Below are positions 38,435 through 45,978 of a stretch of 64,000 nt of DNA, piece by piece (the first letter of the stretch is position 1; each line of letters starts with the position of its first letter). The stretch is from Yinghuangia sp045039925 (GTDB lineage Bacteria > Actinomycetota > Actinomycetes > Streptomycetales > Streptomycetaceae). The stretch spans positions 4,402,001-4,466,000 of the forward strand of contig CP108400.1 of the NCBI GenBank assembly GCA_045039925.1. The letters are read 5' to 3'. The notes beneath the pieces are model-generated. The model was not told the origin of the DNA and did not search any database. It saw only the letters and a list, made by a program, of their open reading frames with translations. Both the position numbers and the translations under genes were made by a program.

Positions 38435-39447
38435 GACGCCTTCCGGTCGGGATCGATGCGAAGTGCGGTACGGCGCACCGTGTCGGGCAAGCTGGAGCGG
38501 TCCGGATGGCCTTGGGCCTTGACCGCCTCCAGGAGCTCGTCGTCGGTAACGGCGCGGTTCGCTTCGATCGCGGCGCGGCAGATCGCTGCGATTGCAGGGC
38601 GCGTGATGTCGGTGACCGGCGGCGTGGGGGCCTCCTGTTCGCCACTGTCCGGTTCCGTCGGGTCCTGCTGCGGCTCGGGCTTCAGGTTCGCGGCGTGGAC
38701 GGATGCCGGCACCGCCGCTTGCTCCGAAGGCTGTTCGACGACCTGGGGGCGCGCCTGGGTCCGGGCACTGCCGAGGATTGCGCCGGCGGCCTGGTACTCG
38801 GTACCGCCGACGGCCCGCTGGTAGGCGGCGTGCCGGTTGAGGCGTGCCAGACGGGCGGCGAGCATGGACCGGCTGGCGAGTGTCTGTTCTTGCTCGGTGA
38901 CCCAATGCGCGACACCGGGATCCAACGGGACGGCGTGGTGCCAGATCAGCAGTGCCCACAGCCCCTTTGCGAGCAGGTCGATGCAGGCCCCGAAGGCTCC
39001 GGCCCAAGGCTGGCCCAGGGTGCGGCCGTAGGTGGCGACGGCGGCCATGCTGATGGCCAGTGCGACCCATCCGATGATCCGGGCTGGCCGGGCCCGCTGG
39101 GGGTTGACCCTGCTCACCCATTCCAGGCCGAGCGCCGCCATCCACGTGGCGGTGAACACGACGCCGGTGCCGTACGCGATGGGCGCGGCCACCATCTTGG
39201 ACAGGAGGCCGCCGACGCTGGCGGTGGTCGCGACGACGGCGATCACTGTGGTGCCGATCGCGACTCCGGTGACGCCGCGCACGATGAGTTCGTCCCACTC
39301 GCGCGGTGGGACCGGCTCCCAATCGTCGTAGGGCACCCGGCGGGTGGAGGGGATGTCGTCGATGACGGTCGTCTCGATCCGGTGCCGGGTGACCTTGCGG
39401 TACTTCACGCCGGGGATGCGTGGGGTTTGCCCGGGTGCCTCGTCCAT
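38431..39447 (-). CDS. SpdB-like membrane protein
   Basis: A 338-residue protein starting with a 55-residue basic/acidic head (GVKYRKVTRHRIETTVID, then YDDWEPVPPREWDELIVRGV), four or five membrane segments between about 55 and 170, and a cytoplasmic C-terminal region rich in Gln/Glu/Pro. This head plus the PPREWDE motif matches proteins of Streptomyces conjugative plasmids and integrative elements (SpdB family, pock spreading). A TraB/FtsK translocase is not in this window. Confidence 0.6.
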   Translation of the reverse strand: MDEAPGQTPRIPGVKYRKVTRHRIETTVIDDIPSTRRVPYDDWEPVPPREWDELIVRGVTGVAIGTTVIAVVATTASVGGLLSKMVAAPIAYGTGVVFTATWMAALGLEWVSRVNPQRARPARIIGWVALAISMAAVATYGRTLGQPWAGAFGACIDLLAKGLWALLIWHHAVPLDPGVAHWVTEQEQTLASRSMLAARLARLNRHAAYQRAVGGTEYQAAGAILGSARTQARPQVVEQPSEQAAVPASVHAANLKPEPQQDPTEPDSGEQEAPTPPVTDITRPAIAAICRAAIEANRAVTDDELLEAVKAQGHPDRSSLPDTVRRTALRIDPDRKAS

Positions 39448-39479
39448 GAGTTGCCTCTCTGCGCGGGACAGGGGCGAAG

Positions 39480-39510
39480 CCGACCCGCCCCAGGGGGAGG
39501 GGCGGGTCGG
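39480..39510 (-). terminator. Hairpin terminator
   Basis: Stem CCGACCCGCCC/GGGCGGGTCGG with a short loop, upstream of the SpdB-like gene and after the small gene ending at 39,616. Confidence 0.65.
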
Positions 39511-39615
39511 TGGTCCGCCGGTGTTGGACCCGGCGGATCTGGTGCCGCCGCGCTGGTTGCGACGCGGCGGGCGTCGGCGACGCGGGGGGCGCGTCGCCGG
39601 GTCGGGTGCCGCTGG

Positions 39616-39777
39616 CTACGGCCGCTTCCCTCGCGGCGTGCTGGCGGCTTCCTGGGCGCGGATGCGGGCACGGTCGCGCTGGGCGCGGGCCTGGTTGGCG
39701 CGCTCCGCTCGTTCGGCGGGGGTGCCGTAGTCCCGCGCGGCCTGGGCGAGGAGTTCGGCGGCGGTCTCGCTGGGCAT
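39616..39777 (-). CDS. Small basic protein
   Basis: A 53-residue protein, MPSETAAELLAQAARDYGTP followed by an Arg/Ala-rich helix with four RAxR blocks. It overlaps the stop of the gene ending at 39,777 (TGATG). Likely a small DNA- or protein-binding helper. No family. Confidence 0.45.
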   Translation of the reverse strand: MPSETAAELLAQAARDYGTPAERAERANQARAQRDRARIRAQEAASTPRGKRP

Positions 39778-40154
39778 CAGCAGTCCGGCCCGGGGTTCGA
39801 CCGCTGCTTCGGGAAGTCGGCCGTCACGCTGGGGATCACGGGCTCGTTGTCGGCCTCCGTCCACTCGTTCTGGGACGCGACGACCTTGCGGAGCCACAGC
39901 GCGTATTCGCCGCGCGTGACCGCCCTCGGGGGCTCGGGGACCACGGTCATCGCGGCCTGCGCCAAGGCGCGCGCGACGCCGTCGGTCCGGCGGTCGGTCT
40001 GCTTGTACGCCTCGGCTCCGACGCACACCAGCACGGTGTAGCTCTCCAGGGCGGCGGTCGGGTTCGTCTGGGTGAGGTGGGTGGCGACCCCGAGCAGAAC
40101 GTCCTGCACCGTCGGTTCCGGGTCGAGCCATGTCGGATCAGTAGGGTTGACCAC
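39777..40154 (-). CDS. Hypothetical protein
   Basis: A 125-residue protein beginning VVNPTDPTWLDPEPTVQDVL, with mostly helical content (THLTQTNPTAALESYTVLV, VARALAQAAMTVVPEPP). GTG at 40154 is preferred; an open frame continues to 40,325 through the palindrome. It is divergent from the HTH gene at 40,311. Confidence 0.55.
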   Translation of the reverse strand: MVNPTDPTWLDPEPTVQDVLLGVATHLTQTNPTAALESYTVLVCVGAEAYKQTDRRTDGVARALAQAAMTVVPEPPRAVTRGEYALWLRKVVASQNEWTEADNEPVIPSVTADFPKQRSNPGPDC

Positions 40155-40248
40155 AGCGTCATTCCTGTCCGTAGCAGGTCTGGCGGGCCCCCGGTCGGCG
40201 TTTCTCAGGCCCCGACCGGGGGCCGACTTGTAGGCGCAACCTGGGTTG

Positions 40249-40287
40249 CTTGCCTGACTGTATGGGACTCCCATACAGTCAGGCAAG
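40249..40287. promoter_or_regulatory. 39-bp perfect palindrome between divergent genes
   Basis: Arms CTTGCCTGACTGTATGGG and CCCATACAGTCAGGCAAG (18 bp each) around ACT. It lies 23 bases before the HTH gene ATG (40,311) and about 95 before the divergent minus-strand start. A strong candidate operator, or a cruciform-forming site. Confidence 0.75.
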
Positions 40288-40310
40288 CGGCCACGACCGA
40301 TTGGATCCGG

Positions 40311-40643
40311 ATGGCCGAAGAGCAAGCCGTCGGTGGGGAGGTGGCGCAGCGCGTGTTCGACGCCTTGGAAGCCCTCAAGCGCATCGACGACGAGGCGGCG
40401 CGGGCCCGGGAGATCAGCGTGTTCCTTCGGGCCTACGGGCCGAAGATCAAGGAACTGTCGGACATCCGGCGGGACTACGTCCTGGACCAGCGGGGTCAGG
40501 ACGTGTCGGTACGGAAGATCGCCGCGGAGATCGGTGTCTCGCCGTCGACGGTGCAGGACATCGAGCGGGGCTACTCCGGTTCAGGGAAGACCCGCCCTCG
40601 GAAGTCGGCGGGCACCGGCGATGCCGGCGCTGCCGACACCTGA
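40311..40643 (+). CDS. Small HTH regulator (local, next to palindrome)
   Basis: A 110-residue protein: helical N-terminus (AQRVFDALEALKRIDDEAAR), then RDYVLDQRGQDVSVRKIAAE and IGVSPSTVQDIERGYSG, a typical HTH. It is the third plus-strand HTH gene placed divergently beside a palindrome. Likely an autoregulator; the target may be the 39-bp palindrome. Confidence 0.7.
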   Translation: MAEEQAVGGEVAQRVFDALEALKRIDDEAARAREISVFLRAYGPKIKELSDIRRDYVLDQRGQDVSVRKIAAEIGVSPSTVQDIERGYSGSGKTRPRKSAGTGDAGAADT

Positions 40644-40663
40644 CTCTCTGGGCGCTCGCGCAA

Positions 40664-40705
40664 GAGCGGCCCCGCCTTGCCTAGGTGTGGCAAGCGGGGC
40701 CGCTC
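40664..40705. terminator. Hairpin terminator
   Basis: Arms GAGCGGCCCCG-C-CTTGCC and GGCAAG-CGGGGCCGCTC with one bulge and a 7-base loop. It separates the convergent HTH gene (ends 40,643) and the gene ending at 40,804. Confidence 0.75.
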
Positions 40706-40803
40706 GTGGATTCCCGGCCCAAGGGCGCGGCTGAGGACGGATGTCTCGGCTGTCGCTGGGCGTGCCCTGTTCAGCGACGCGTCAACGGCGCTCGCCGCGA
40801 AGT

Positions 40804-41058
40804 TCAGAGCTTCTTGACGATGTCCTCCACGACAGCCTGGAGGGTCGCGGCGTAATTGCCGAGGTCACCGTCGGTGGGGTTGTGGCCGAGATCGTCAACG
40901 AGTTGCCCGCGGGTGACGACGATGCGGCCGTCGAGCACGTACGCGTCTACCCAGACATCGATCGAGGGCTTTCCGTCGTCGTCGACCGCGACGTATACGA
41001 CGGGTTCGCCGCCGCTGGCGAGGAGTGTGCGGAGGTCCTGTGTCGTGACGGTCGGCAT
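40804..41058 (-). CDS. Small hypothetical protein
   Basis: An 84-residue protein, MPTVTTQDLRTLLASGGEPV then VYVAVDDDGKPSIDVWVDAY, with a C-terminal helix ending KKL. TTGGAG seven bases before ATG 41058 supports this start, although the frame is open upstream through the GTCCGGAC cluster 3. It resembles short beta-rich phage proteins; no family. Confidence 0.6.
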   Translation of the reverse strand: MPTVTTQDLRTLLASGGEPVVYVAVDDDGKPSIDVWVDAYVLDGRIVVTRGQLVDDLGHNPTDGDLGNYAATLQAVVEDIVKKL

Positions 41059-41369
41059 GCTGATGCTCCAAGCTGACTGGCTGGGTGAACGCGGTTCGGC
41101 GAAGTCCAGATTCTCGGGCACCGTCGAGGCCGGTGAGGACTTCGGCGTCTTGGTCGATCGGGCTGAGAAGGCCGCGTCGGGCTCGGCGTTGCGGACACGT
41201 TGCCCGGCGTCCGTCCGGACGTTGGCACCGCACGTCCGGACAATGTCCGCCCTGGTCAGGAGGGGGCCGCAACCCGTCGTCTCCCCCACAGCGGACAGCG
41301 TCCGGACAACACCGCCTCGGCCCGGTCCGCTGTCCGGACGCATGTCCGGACAGGGCATGGACTCGTCCG
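41059..41369. repeat. Intergenic stretch with GTCCGGAC palindrome cluster 3
   Basis: This 311-base gap between minus-strand genes contains exact GTCCGGAC at 41,213-41,220, 41,234-41,241, 41,300-41,307, 41,332-41,339 and 41,344-41,351 plus variants. Apart from the ribosome-binding site of the gene at 41,058 I see nothing else in it. Confidence 0.7.
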
Positions 41370-42344
41370 TCATACCGGCTGCCCGCAGGGTGCGTCGAAG
41401 GGACGGCTCGTGCCTCCCTGTGCGGCGGTCGGCGGATGCAGTGCCTCGTCCCAGGTGAAGTCGCATCGCTGGCACTGGCGTTCCAGCCTCTCGGGAAGAG
41501 GACCGCGCAGCTCGGCGCGGCCGTTGAACTCCGACAGTCTCTGGGGCTGCGCAGGTCGGTACGTCGTCAACGCTTCGGTGTGCGAACACTTCGCGCACAC
41601 GGCGTCGTCCGCCGAAAACGCCGGAAGCCACACAGCCTGTCCCTCGGTGCCTTCACCGGAGGTCTGGCGGATGTCGGCCTCCGGCGCCGTGCTGCGCGAG
41701 CGCCGGTCACCGCGGGCCGCGCGGAGCCGGTCGACAGCCGCGTAGAGCATCGCTGCGGGCACGCCTCGCTCTCCGCCGCGGAAGAGGGTGCGCGTCAGAA
41801 GGTCCTGCTCCGTCAGCTCGACAGGTTCGGTGATGCGCGGGCCGGGAGACTCTTCCGCGACGCGGCCGTCGGCGACACGCCACTGGGCGACGACCGGCGC
41901 GCCGTCCTGGCCCTCGTCGGCGAGAAGCTGCGCGGTCAGGTCGAGGTAGGGGAACGCGTCGGCGATCAACTCCCAGTCTCGGAGGACAGTTTCGCGGGCT
42001 GGCCACTCGCCGATGTTGTAGTTCGCGCAGCCGATCGTTCCATCCCAGTTGCACCACCCGTGCGGGCCGCCGATCCATGTCGACGCGATGCGGGAGGTGT
42101 AGAGCAGGCGCAGCGGCAGCACGCCCAGGTCCTCGGCCGTGGCGCGGATGCTCTTGGTCGTCGCGTTCCCGTTCGGCGCGGGAGCCAGGCGCAGCGCTCC
42201 GTACACGGTCTGAGTCCATGCCTTGTCGTTGCCGTCGAGCAGGAGCAGGTTCGCCGTGCGGATCAGGATCTCTTCAGTCTGCTGTGGCGTCACCGAGGAG
42301 CCGGTGACGAGGAGGCGCGGCCACTTCGTGAGGTCGTCGGACAT
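41370..42344 (-). CDS. Hypothetical protein with zinc ribbon
   Basis: A 324-residue protein. The N-terminal 120 residues are helical with EEILIRTANLLLLDGNDKAW and an aromatic stretch (GGPHGWCNWDGTIGC). Near 250 comes CAKC and near 295 CQRC, a probable split zinc ribbon. ATG at 42344 is in a short gap after a small hairpin. No family recognised. Confidence 0.6.
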   Translation of the reverse strand: MSDDLTKWPRLLVTGSSVTPQQTEEILIRTANLLLLDGNDKAWTQTVYGALRLAPAPNGNATTKSIRATAEDLGVLPLRLLYTSRIASTWIGGPHGWCNWDGTIGCANYNIGEWPARETVLRDWELIADAFPYLDLTAQLLADEGQDGAPVVAQWRVADGRVAEESPGPRITEPVELTEQDLLTRTLFRGGERGVPAAMLYAAVDRLRAARGDRRSRSTAPEADIRQTSGEGTEGQAVWLPAFSADDAVCAKCSHTEALTTYRPAQPQRLSEFNGRAELRGPLPERLERQCQRCDFTWDEALHPPTAAQGGTSRPFDAPCGQPV

Positions 42345-42364
42345 CGCGTTCCTTGTCGATCGGT

Positions 42365-42388
42365 GGTCGGCCGCCTCTTCGGCCGACC
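42365..42388 (-). terminator. Short hairpin
   Basis: GGTCGGCC and GGCCGACC around an 8-base loop, between the genes at 42,409 and 42,344. Confidence 0.4.
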
Positions 42389-42408
42389 GGGGGTGGGCGT
42401 TGGGGCGG

Positions 42409-42828
42409 TCAGGGCAGGGATCGACCGGTTCGCAGGACGCGGATGATCTGCGCGGCGATCTGGTCCGGGTCGTCGGCCGGGGCGACCAGCGGGGCCAGGC
42501 ACCCCCGGTGGGGGTGGCCGGGATGGGCGGTCCTCCACAACCATTCCGGCCGGGTGGCGCCCCACAGGATGTACAGGTGCTCGTCGCCGACCGCCGCGCC
42601 GGACAGTCCCGTGGCGCGGTCGTCCAACCTGACGGTGATGCTGCGGCTGCTGACGCGGACGCTCCCCCAGCCCTCGTGCGCGAGACACGCGAGGATCTTC
42701 GCCATCAGCTCCGGCGGCACGGCGTCCCACATCAGCCAGTCGCCGTACTGCAGGTAGCTCGCCATGGTCGCGGCGCATGAGGGATCGCGGCCGGGCACAG
42801 GGCCCGTGATGCTGTCGGTCGGGTTCAC
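42409..42828 (-). CDS. Hypothetical protein
   Basis: A 139-residue alpha/beta protein (MASYLQYGDWLMWDAVPPEL then KILACLAHEGWGSVRVSSRS). GTG at 42828 has GGAAGGA upstream and overlaps the previous stop. No family recognised. Confidence 0.55.
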   Translation of the reverse strand: MNPTDSITGPVPGRDPSCAATMASYLQYGDWLMWDAVPPELMAKILACLAHEGWGSVRVSSRSITVRLDDRATGLSGAAVGDEHLYILWGATRPEWLWRTAHPGHPHRGCLAPLVAPADDPDQIAAQIIRVLRTGRSLP

Positions 42829-43175
42829 CGTGTGTCCTTCCGAGTCGGGACGGCAGGGTGCCGCTGGTCGTGCTCGCGGCCGACGTCGTGACAGCGGGCG
42901 TCGCAGTGGTGGTGTGCCTGCGCGGCGGCCTGGTCGTGGTGGTCGACGGCGTTGTCCGCGGTGGCGCGGCTGACCGTGTGCGCGGCGTGGCGGAATTCGC
43001 GGCGTATGCCGAGGAGCAGTACGAGCGATGTGCCGAACATCGCTGCTGCGGACGGGGTTTGGTCTCCCGTGAGCGCGGCTGTTCCGGCTCCGAAGGCGGC
43101 GCCGTAGGCCGTGACGTACACGGCAATCACTGCGGCGTGGGTCGCGGTCAGATGTCGCCTGTGTCGGGCGCGCAT
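42825..43175 (-). CDS. Small membrane protein with His-rich tail
   Basis: A 116-residue protein with two membrane segments (AVIAVYVTAYGAAFGAGTAA and AAAMFGTSLVLLLGI) and a His-rich cytoplasmic tail (AQAHHHCDARCHDVGREH) that could bind metal. ATG 43175 is preferred to the TTG at 43178. Function unknown. Confidence 0.55.
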   Translation of the reverse strand: MRARHRRHLTATHAAVIAVYVTAYGAAFGAGTAALTGDQTPSAAAMFGTSLVLLLGIRREFRHAAHTVSRATADNAVDHHDQAAAQAHHHCDARCHDVGREHDQRHPAVPTRKDTR

Positions 43176-43254
43176 CAAGGGTCCTTTCTGCTGGTGCCGA
43201 GCGAGGTTGGCCGCGGGCGCGGCGTGCGGCTATGCGCGGGTGTACGTTTCCGGG

Positions 43255-43285
43255 GCGGCCCGCCCACTTCGTCTGGGCGGGCCGC
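43255..43285 (-). terminator. Hairpin terminator
   Basis: A 12-bp stem GCGGCCCGCCCA/TGGGCGGGCCGC with a 7-base loop, after the stop at 43,298. Confidence 0.65.
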
Positions 43286-43297
43286 TTTCGGGATGGG

Positions 43298-43516
43298 TCA
43301 GGCGAGACCGAGCGGGCGCCTGGCGTGGCAGCCACTGCACGTGGCCGTGAGGTGGTTGTCGGCCTTGCAGGGCTGGCAGCGCCACATGAACCGGGCCCGG
43401 AGCGCGGCGCGGGTCACGGCGTTCTTCTCCTGGCTCGTGGTGGCCTGGCTGAGCAGCAGGACCATGAGCGCGGTCCGGGTCTTCGCGTCGATGGTCATCG
43501 GGTCGACGGTCGTCAT
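43298..43516 (-). CDS. Small zinc-ribbon protein
   Basis: A 72-residue protein: an N-terminal helix then CQPCKADNHLTATCSGCHAR, two CxxC pairs that form a zinc ribbon. ATG at 43516 overlaps the stop of the next gene (ATGA). Common as a small actinophage protein. Confidence 0.6.
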   Translation of the reverse strand: MTTVDPMTIDAKTRTALMVLLLSQATTSQEKNAVTRAALRARFMWRCQPCKADNHLTATCSGCHARRPLGLA

Positions 43517-43737
43517 GAGGTGATCTCCAGTCCTGCGAGCGGCTGCCCGCTGTCGATGTGCTGGTTCAACTGGCGCAGTCGCGCCAGTGCCTTGGTGTCG
43601 TGCTTGGTGAGCGCGACGCGGGTGACGAGAGGCAGAAGCGACCAACAGGCCGGGCAGACGTAGCAGTTGGAGGGCTTCGGCCTGCGGCAGGAGGGACACG
43701 GACTCTGCCCGCGGTGCGCGGCTGGCCGGCCGGTCAT
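43513..43737 (-). CDS. Small zinc-ribbon protein
   Basis: A 74-residue protein with CPSCRRPKPSNCYVCPACWS near the N-terminus (three Cys pairs) and a basic helix (DTKALARLRQLNQHIDS). Translationally coupled to both neighbours. No family. Confidence 0.6.
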   Translation of the reverse strand: MTGRPAAHRGQSPCPSCRRPKPSNCYVCPACWSLLPLVTRVALTKHDTKALARLRQLNQHIDSGQPLAGLEITS

Positions 43738-44006
43738 TCGGTGACCCCGCTCGGGGCGGCCGTCGTCTCGACGAGCCAGTCCTCGAGGAGTCGGGCGTAG
43801 GTGGCCCGTGCCGCCGCCGCTGCTGCTTCGGCCGCGGTGAGCAGGTCCTGCACGGCGGCCAGCTCGGGCACGTGCGCGCAGACGGACTCCGTCAGGTCGT
43901 CCGGCATGATCGCGACGAGCTTGGCCACCGTCCGCTTCGGACCGCCCGGGGGGTCGAGGCAGAGATTGAGGAACGCCTTTAGCTCGCTAGGGGTTTCGTA
44001 GTCCAT
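43734..44006 (-). CDS. Small hypothetical protein
   Basis: A 90-residue mostly helical protein (SELKAFLNLCLDPPGGPKRT then an Ala-rich helix to residue 75). Overlaps both neighbours by a few bases. No family. Confidence 0.55.
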   Translation of the reverse strand: MDYETPSELKAFLNLCLDPPGGPKRTVAKLVAIMPDDLTESVCAHVPELAAVQDLLTAAEAAAAAARATYARLLEDWLVETTAAPSGVTE

Positions 44007-44449
44007 CAGTGGTCTCCTTCGTCGTGCGCGTCGGCGTGACCGGCGGGGCTGGGCGCGATGGGAGGGCGCTTGCCGAGCGCGTGGGCGCGGGTCACGGCCC
44101 GGGGGCCGAACGCGGCGAGCGCCGCCTCCTGGCCGTGCTGGTCGATGAACCGCAGGACGTCCCCCGGCGCCAGGTCTTCGCTCAGGGCGTCCGTACGGGG
44201 AGCCTGGCTTCGCGTCTCGTTAGCACAGCGGCGGCAGCCGTTCGGCTCGGTCGGGTCGAAGACGGAGCCGGGGTGCCGCGTGCACCTGCTGACGTTCAAC
44301 TCGCCCAAGGCGGCACGGATCAGCGCGCGGCAGTGATCGAGCTCCTGCCCGATCTCCACCAGCGTCGAACCGCTGACGTCGAAGGACGCGGCGTACTCCC
44401 CGAGCTTCCGCAGGGACGCTCCCAGCGGCGGGAGGAGGGCGGGGTTCAC
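44006..44449 (-). CDS. Hypothetical protein downstream of the O-like gene
   Basis: A 147-residue protein: helical N-terminus (LRKLGEYAASFDVSGSTLVE, then DHCRALIRAALGELN), then CTRHPGS and CRRC, a possible zinc site. GTG at 44449 overlaps the stop of the O-like gene (GTGA), so it is in the same transcript. In lambda the gene after O is P, a helicase loader; whether this is analogous is unknown. Confidence 0.55.
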   Translation of the reverse strand: MNPALLPPLGASLRKLGEYAASFDVSGSTLVEIGQELDHCRALIRAALGELNVSRCTRHPGSVFDPTEPNGCRRCANETRSQAPRTDALSEDLAPGDVLRFIDQHGQEAALAAFGPRAVTRAHALGKRPPIAPSPAGHADAHDEGDH

Positions 44450-45507
44450 GCGTTGCTCACCGCTTCCCTGCTCAACCGGTACTCCTCGGCGGCGACCACG
44501 CATCCGGGGCAGCGGTCCGAGTCGGACAAGCGGTGGCCTCGCCCGCAGCCGCACAGTCGCTCCGGCGCTGTCGGGTCCTCGGCGGGCCACTGAACGCGCT
44601 CACGGCGGCTGCCCGGGATGTTCTGGCCGCCTCCTGCCAGCGGGAGGAGGAACGTGCCTTGAACGGGCTTCTGGGCGTTCTGGGCGGCTTTGGCCTCGTC
44701 GTCCCGCAGACAGGCAACGCACCGGTCCCGGTGGGCCCGCACCAGGACCGTTCCGCAGCGGCAGCGGCGGGCCGTGTCTTCGCTCGATGCCGCCTCGGTG
44801 GGCGTCATCTCCTGCTGCCGAGACGGATTGCCGTCATCTCGCCGAGGCGCGCGCTTCTGTGGTTGAGAGATAAACCCAACCTGGTCTTGGTGTAGTTCCT
44901 GGGTACTTCCTGGGTTGTTCGGGCCACTGTGGCCCGAACCATTCGGGCCGCTGTGGCCCGAACCCATACGGGCCGCTGTGGCCCGAACCGTGTCGTCCTC
45001 AGTTCGGGCCACTGTGGCCCGAACTTCGTCTTCCGAGTTCGGGCCGCCGTGGCCCGAACTTGCTTCGTCCGAGTTCGGGCCACAGTGGCCCGACCTTTCG
45101 CCTTCCGCTTTGCGAGGCCGGGCCGTCGCCTTGACATGCTCGGCAGCGGCCTGCCAGTCGGGCCACGGGCTGAGCAAGAGCATGTAGAGCGTGGACTTGC
45201 CCCTCCGACGCTCCCCTACCGTCGCCACGACCCCGGCCAGAATCGCCGCGTCCAGGAAGCGCCGCACGTCCTTCTCGCGGCACCCCGCAGCCTTCGCGAT
45301 GTCCTGGATCCGGATCGGCTTCCCGTCGCCGGAGAAACGGAGTTGCCCGCTGGCCGAGGCCATCGCGCGCATCGCGTACAGCGTGGTCAGGAACCCCTGC
45401 TTGAGGATCGTCGGCATCTCGCGCGACCACCGCCACGCGAGCGCGTTGCCGAACTCGTGCGGCGGGCAGCCGGACCGGCGTCCGGCCTCCTCCTGCTCGT
45501 TGCTCAA
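44446..45507 (-). CDS. O-like replication initiator with in-gene iterons
   Basis: A 353-residue protein. Residues about 10-120 form a winged-helix DNA-binding domain (FGNALAWRWSREMPTILKQG, IRIQDIAKAAGCREKDVRRF, LDAAILAGVVATVGERRRGK), as in phage O-type replication proteins. Residues about 135-215 are encoded by six palindromic iterons, read partly as SGHxGPN and partly as VRATxAR, i.e. in two registers. The C-terminal part has two zinc ribbons (CRCGTVLVRAHRDRCVAC and LCGCGRGHRLSDSDRCPGC). This copies the layout of lambda O, whose origin lies within its gene. TTG at 45507 is the start; no better one is seen. Confidence 0.7.
   Translation of the reverse strand: MSNEQEEAGRRSGCPPHEFGNALAWRWSREMPTILKQGFLTTLYAMRAMASASGQLRFSGDGKPIRIQDIAKAAGCREKDVRRFLDAAILAGVVATVGERRRGKSTLYMLLLSPWPDWQAAAEHVKATARPRKAEGERSGHCGPNSDEASSGHGGPNSEDEVRATVARTEDDTVRATAARMGSGHSGPNGSGHSGPNNPGSTQELHQDQVGFISQPQKRAPRRDDGNPSRQQEMTPTEAASSEDTARRCRCGTVLVRAHRDRCVACLRDDEAKAAQNAQKPVQGTFLLPLAGGGQNIPGSRRERVQWPAEDPTAPERLCGCGRGHRLSDSDRCPGCVVAAEEYRLSREAVSNA
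44862..45094. other. Putative replication origin: six palindromic iterons
   Basis: GTTCGGGCC-N5-GGCCCGAAC copies start at 44,917, 44,941, 44,966, 45,002, 45,037 and 45,073; the sixth ends in GGCCCGAC. Spacings are 24, 25, 36, 35 and 36 bases. A relatively AT-richer stretch (44,862-44,912) lies beside them. All are inside the O-like gene, as in the lambda origin. Binding by the O-like protein is inferred. Confidence 0.65.
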
Positions 45508-45580
45508 GGCGTCTCATCTCGGTCGTACAGAGCGGTGGGGCGGGCAACTGACCGCGCTGCCTGGCAAGGCGGTGACGGCG

Positions 45581-45606
45581 GGCCCGGGGCGGTTCGGCCC
45601 CGGGCC
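45581..45606 (-). terminator. Hairpin terminator
   Basis: GGCCCGGGGC and GCCCCGGGCC around GGTTCG, between the HTH gene (ends 45,663) and the O-like gene. Confidence 0.6.
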
Positions 45607-45662
45607 TCGGCCTGGCCGTGGTCAGTCACAGGGGCGGGCGGGGTCCCGCGGTCCGCGCGGGT

Positions 45663-45899
45663 TCACGGGGTCGGCTTGGGGCGTCGCGCACGGGAGCGCA
45701 TGGTCACTCCGGCCTCCAGCAGGAGCGTCCGCGTCAGGCCGTAGGACAGGTCGTCGTGCGCGGCGCCGAGGGCGCGGATCGAGGCGCCGGCCCTGTAGCC
45801 GATCGCGAGGACCTGGCGGAGCTGTTCGCGTTCCTCGCCGCGCACGTCCCGCCGCCGCTTCACGTCGAGTTGGGCGCCGCGCCTCACCGGTGCAGTCAT
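45663..45899 (-). CDS. Small HTH protein
   Basis: A 78-residue protein: REQLRQVLAIGYRAGASIRA followed by LGAAHDDLSYGLTRTLLLEA and GVTMRSRARRPKP, the pattern of small actinobacterial HTH proteins with G-x-S-I-R-x-L and a terminal basic tail. ATG at 45899 has AAGGAACC upstream. Possible regulator of the replication module. Confidence 0.65.
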   Translation of the reverse strand: MTAPVRRGAQLDVKRRRDVRGEEREQLRQVLAIGYRAGASIRALGAAHDDLSYGLTRTLLLEAGVTMRSRARRPKPTP

Positions 45900-45978
45900 G
45901 GTCGGTTCCTTTCGTCGGTGTCCTTGGGTCGAGCGCCCAGGCCGGGCGCGGGATCGAGACGGGGTGGCGTGGGCGGCG

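Noticed and set aside
44917..45094. CRISPR array
   Set aside because: The repeats are palindromes with 1-13-base gaps and lie in a coding sequence; no cas genes are present. Iterons explain them better.
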